A stretch of DNA of 42,689 nucleotides from an uncultured Sphingobacteriaceae bacterium (lineage in GTDB: Bacteria; Bacteroidota; Bacteroidia; Sphingobacteriales; Sphingobacteriaceae), in NCBI GenBank assembly GCA_946887045.1, contig CAMPKC010000041.1, forward strand, positions 1-42,689, written 5' to 3'. The notes beneath the pieces were generated by a model. It was given only the letters and a program-made list of their open reading frames with translations, made no database searches and was not told where the DNA came from. Below are positions 40,875 through 42,689 of the stretch, in pieces. How positions within the stretch are numbered: position 1 is the stretch's first letter; every line of letters starts with the position of its first letter. A program made the translations under genes and the position numbers.

Positions 40875-42341
40875 TTAGGATTTGTTTTCTTTATCCACAG
40901 GCTTGGGTATTAACCCCGGTTCGGATAGATTATGCAGGACATCGTTGATGTTGATAATCCGATCGTCTATTTCATTGACGCACTTACTTATTTCAACAAT
41001 GAAATCTTTGTCTTCAATTAGCGATTCTTTCTCCAGAATCATTAATCCTTTCATTGTTGCTATAGGTCCTCGGATTTGATGGGATAAATGTGCCGAGTAT
41101 TCTGAAAGTTTTCTGTTTTTAATTTTCAGGTCGATTGTCCGCTGATGGATGATGTCTTCAAGGTTGTGATTTACTCTATTGAGATTTTCTTTTTGCAGCG
41201 AGATTTCCTGATTTAGAACACTCAGGATCTTGTTGGTTTTCGCCTTCTTTTTAATATTTAAATACAGGATAATTATAAGAATGATGGCTAATAATAAAAC
41301 GATTATGGAAGCTAAGAAAATAATTTTATTAGTTTTCGCTTTCTCTAGTTTTATGGCACTTTCTTTTTCTCGGGCAGCAAACATTGACTGCTCTTCGAAC
41401 AGCCCGAATTTTTTTGAGATATTATTCTGCAACTCTATACTGTCCTGAGTATACAATTCCTGAAGGTACCTCAATGCCTCCTTATAGTTTTTACGACTGT
41501 TTTCGAATTGATAGGAGGTTTTAAGCAAATCGCTTTGGAGTTTGGTCGATTTACCCTCGATTGCGTAAGATTTACCCTCTTTTAGATAATATTCCGCTTT
41601 CTTGTAATCTTTTTTCTCTGTATAGACAGAAACCAGGGTAAGATTAATACTGGCAATAGCGCTATTTAACTGTGCCTCTTTTGCCTTTTGGTTTGCTTCA
41701 AGTAATAATTTTTCAGCTTTTTGGGGATCTCCCATACTATAGTAAATAACTCCTTGATTCTGCAGAGAAAGAGTAGTGCCAATGTCGTTTTTCAAGTTTA
41801 AAAATAACGCATAGCTTTTTTCGAAATGCTTTAAAGCCTTGCTGTATTCATTTTTACGATAATTTATTATGCCGATATTTAGATAAGAGCTGGCAATAAG
41901 ATCTGAGATATTTAGCTTTATAGCCAGACTCAGAGCTTTGGTGAAAAATTCTAAAGCTTTATTGTAATTTATTTCTTTATAAAGATTCCCTATATTATTA
42001 TAGATTTTAGCTTCTCCGTGAGTGTTCTTGCTTTCTTTGAATTTTGAAAGGGATATTAGGTAATTAGCAATTGCTTTATCGTTCTTTCCTAAATAAGAAT
42101 ATCCAATACCTAAAATTCTATAGGCTTCTGCGATGCCATTCTTATAATCAGCTTTTTTTGCTAACGTTAATGCCCTGTTGCCTAAATAAATTGTCTTTTC
42201 AGGATCAGTTAATCTAATATCATAACCCGATTTGTTTAGTAAATCGACACTGGAACTATCTTTCGGCGTCTTTACGCTCGAAAAAGAAGCGAGAGAAAAA
42301 AGTATTGAACACGTGTATAAAATTAAAAGCCGAAAATTCAT
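40875..42341 (-). CDS. Periplasmic TPR sensor with phospho-acceptor domain but no ATPase domain
   Basis: The 488-residue protein starts with a signal-like hydrophobic stretch (about 1-19). Residues about 45-300 are six to seven TPR repeats, for example DKAIANYLISLSKF, NKALEFFTKALSLA and SKALKHFEKSYALF, placed outside the cytoplasm. One membrane helix (about 339-361) is followed by a coiled coil and a HisKA-like dimerisation and phospho-acceptor domain with His421 in AHLSHQIRGPIATMKGL. The protein then stops after about 65 more residues, and no HATPase domain or other frame carrying one follows before the next gene. It therefore cannot phosphorylate itself and may be a scaffold or be phosphorylated by another kinase. 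It is divergent from the tandem small lipoproteins. Confidence 0.85.
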   Translation of the reverse strand: MNFRLLILYTCSILFSLASFSSVKTPKDSSSVDLLNKSGYDIRLTDPEKTIYLGNRALTLAKKADYKNGIAEAYRILGIGYSYLGKNDKAIANYLISLSKFKESKNTHGEAKIYNNIGNLYKEINYNKALEFFTKALSLAIKLNISDLIASSYLNIGIINYRKNEYSKALKHFEKSYALFLNLKNDIGTTLSLQNQGVIYYSMGDPQKAEKLLLEANQKAKEAQLNSAIASINLTLVSVYTEKKDYKKAEYYLKEGKSYAIEGKSTKLQSDLLKTSYQFENSRKNYKEALRYLQELYTQDSIELQNNISKKFGLFEEQSMFAAREKESAIKLEKAKTNKIIFLASIIVLLLAIILIIILYLNIKKKAKTNKILSVLNQEISLQKENLNRVNHNLEDIIHQRTIDLKIKNRKLSEYSAHLSHQIRGPIATMKGLMILEKESLIEDKDFIVEISKCVNEIDDRIININDVLHNLSEPGLIPKPVDKENKS

Positions 42342-42446
42342 GATTAAAAGGAACGAAAGGTAGGCATATTTTATACTTTTATCTCAGTCGATTTGTTACA
42401 TTTATTTTACAATTTAACCAAAAATTTAATTTTAAGAAGAACCGAC

Positions 42447-42587
42447 ATGAAAAAAATCTTATTAGTAGTAGCGGTTGCAGCAATCGGAATGGTATCCTGC
42501 AAAAAAGAAGAAGAAGTAAAGCCATCAAAAGTTGAGAATGCCACCATGGGCGGCGGAGCAACGAGTGTAATGCTTGGCATGGATTAA
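42447..42587 (+). CDS. Tiny lipoprotein, copy 1 of a tandem array
   Basis: The 46-residue product has a lipoprotein signal ending GMVSC, with Cys18 as the lipidated residue. The start is taken at ATG 42447 because it gives this signal; a longer frame upstream has no such leader. Directly after the Cys comes KKEEE, a Lys plus acidic run at +2 to +6 that resembles the lipoprotein export signal which sends Bacteroidota lipoproteins to the cell surface. The mature peptide has only 29 residues and ends in Gly/Met-rich MGGGATSVMLGMD. A nearly identical copy begins 166 bases later. I do not recognise the family; it may be a surface lipopeptide or a signal precursor. Confidence 0.75.
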   Translation: MKKILLVVAVAAIGMVSCKKEEEVKPSKVENATMGGGATSVMLGMD

Positions 42588-42612
42588 TTAAATAAAGCAA
42601 AGAAAGAACGAC

Positions 42613-42689
42613 ATGAAAAAAATCTTATTAGTACTAGCGGTTGCAGCAATCGGAATGGTATCCTGCAAAAAAGAAGAAGAAGTAAAGCC
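42613..42689 (+). CDS. Tiny lipoprotein, copy 2 (3' end outside the window)
   Basis: The visible 25 codons encode the same signal sequence as copy 1, with Leu in place of Val8, the same lipobox Cys18 and the same KKEEE run. The rest is off the window, so it is unknown whether the mature peptide is conserved or differs from copy 1. It begins 25 bases after the stop of copy 1 with no terminator between, so both are likely on one transcript. Confidence 0.75.
   Translation, partial: MKKILLVLAVAAIGMVSCKKEEEVK

Larger units (their letters stand above)
42447..42689 (+). repeat. Tandem duplication of the small lipoprotein gene
   Basis: The 77 bases from 42447 and from 42613 differ at one position only (GTA to CTA, Val8 to Leu). 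The repeat period is 166 bases, and the second copy is cut by the window end. The similarity also covers a few bases before each start (GAACGAC-like). The near-identity points to recent duplication or gene conversion, and the array may continue. Confidence 0.9.

Noticed and set aside
1..42689. Search for CRISPR arrays, insertion sequences, integrases, phage genes and rRNA
   Set aside because: No regularly spaced repeats, transposase-like frames or rRNA-like stretches were seen; the only tandem repeat is the small lipoprotein gene pair at the right end.

Overview
The window comes from a chromosome of the phylum Bacteroidota, most likely a Pedobacter/Mucilaginibacter-like member of the Sphingobacteriaceae. 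This is inferred from gene families that are typical of or restricted to that phylum (DUF4290 beside murA, DUF2911, the Bacteroidota-type trigger factor, a 37-kDa nucleoid-associated protein). It is supported by promoters of the form TTTG-N18..21-TAnnTTTG, best seen before the two tRNA genes, and by AT-rich DNA with few Shine-Dalgarno sequences. No insertion sequence, prophage, integrase or CRISPR array was seen. No gene-free stretch exceeds 300 bases.

Layout. 1-472: 5' part of a membrane PASTA protein (minus). 572-3567: exported GH42 beta-galactosidase followed by DUF1905/YdeI and AHSA1-like genes. 3739-4581: a secreted Arg/Asp-rich protein (minus) and a small unknown protein. 4676-7272: a membrane-anchored DEDDh exonuclease overlapping a cNMP-binding/CBS/DUF294 nucleotidyltransferase gene. 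7356-8384: a secreted unknown and a lipoprotein Cu/Zn superoxide dismutase. 8447-11480 (minus): htpG and a stand-alone KAS III. 11692-14272: MFS exporter, nucleoid-associated protein, cold-shock protein. 14419-16923 (minus): secreted TPR protein and RhlE-type RNA helicase. 17148-18149: tRNA-Arg(TCT) and a DUF2911 protein. 18161-22449 (minus): exported PIG-L deacetylase, a 41-residue membrane protein and a sodium:solute symporter. 22580-23588 (minus): DUF2383 and YciF/DUF892 stress-type four-helix proteins. 23777-30330: hybrid kinase, CheR, CheB and second hybrid kinase, tightly packed. 30443-34878: tRNA-Leu(TAG), tig, clpP, clpX, AMP nucleosidase. 34946-36307: cystathionine beta-synthase type enzyme. 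36355-40739 (minus): UvrD/PcrA helicase, DUF4290, murA. 40875-42341 (minus): periplasmic TPR sensor with a phospho-acceptor domain but no ATPase domain. 42447-42689: two near-identical tandem genes for tiny lipoproteins, the second running off the window.

How the genes work together. Much of the window concerns protein quality control and stress: HtpG, trigger factor, ClpXP, SodC, a cold-shock protein, an RNA helicase and ferritin-like stress proteins. Signalling is the other theme. The kinase-CheR-CheB-kinase operon has no chemoreceptor or flagellar gene nearby and is divergent from yciF-type stress genes, which suggests stress signalling rather than chemotaxis. The most unusual places are the right end (tiny tandem lipoproteins with an apparent surface-export signal, divergent from a kinase-like TPR sensor lacking its catalytic domain), the 41-residue membrane protein between PIG-L and the symporter, and the exonuclease/DUF294 pair. 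MurA has Asp in place of the usual catalytic Cys, which predicts intrinsic fosfomycin resistance.

Several starts were moved from the longest open frame: htpG, KAS III, PIG-L, DUF2383, rhlE, DUF294, cheR, clpP, clpX and the first small lipoprotein. Four genes (exonuclease, rhlE, cheB, uvrD) appear to use TTG starts.
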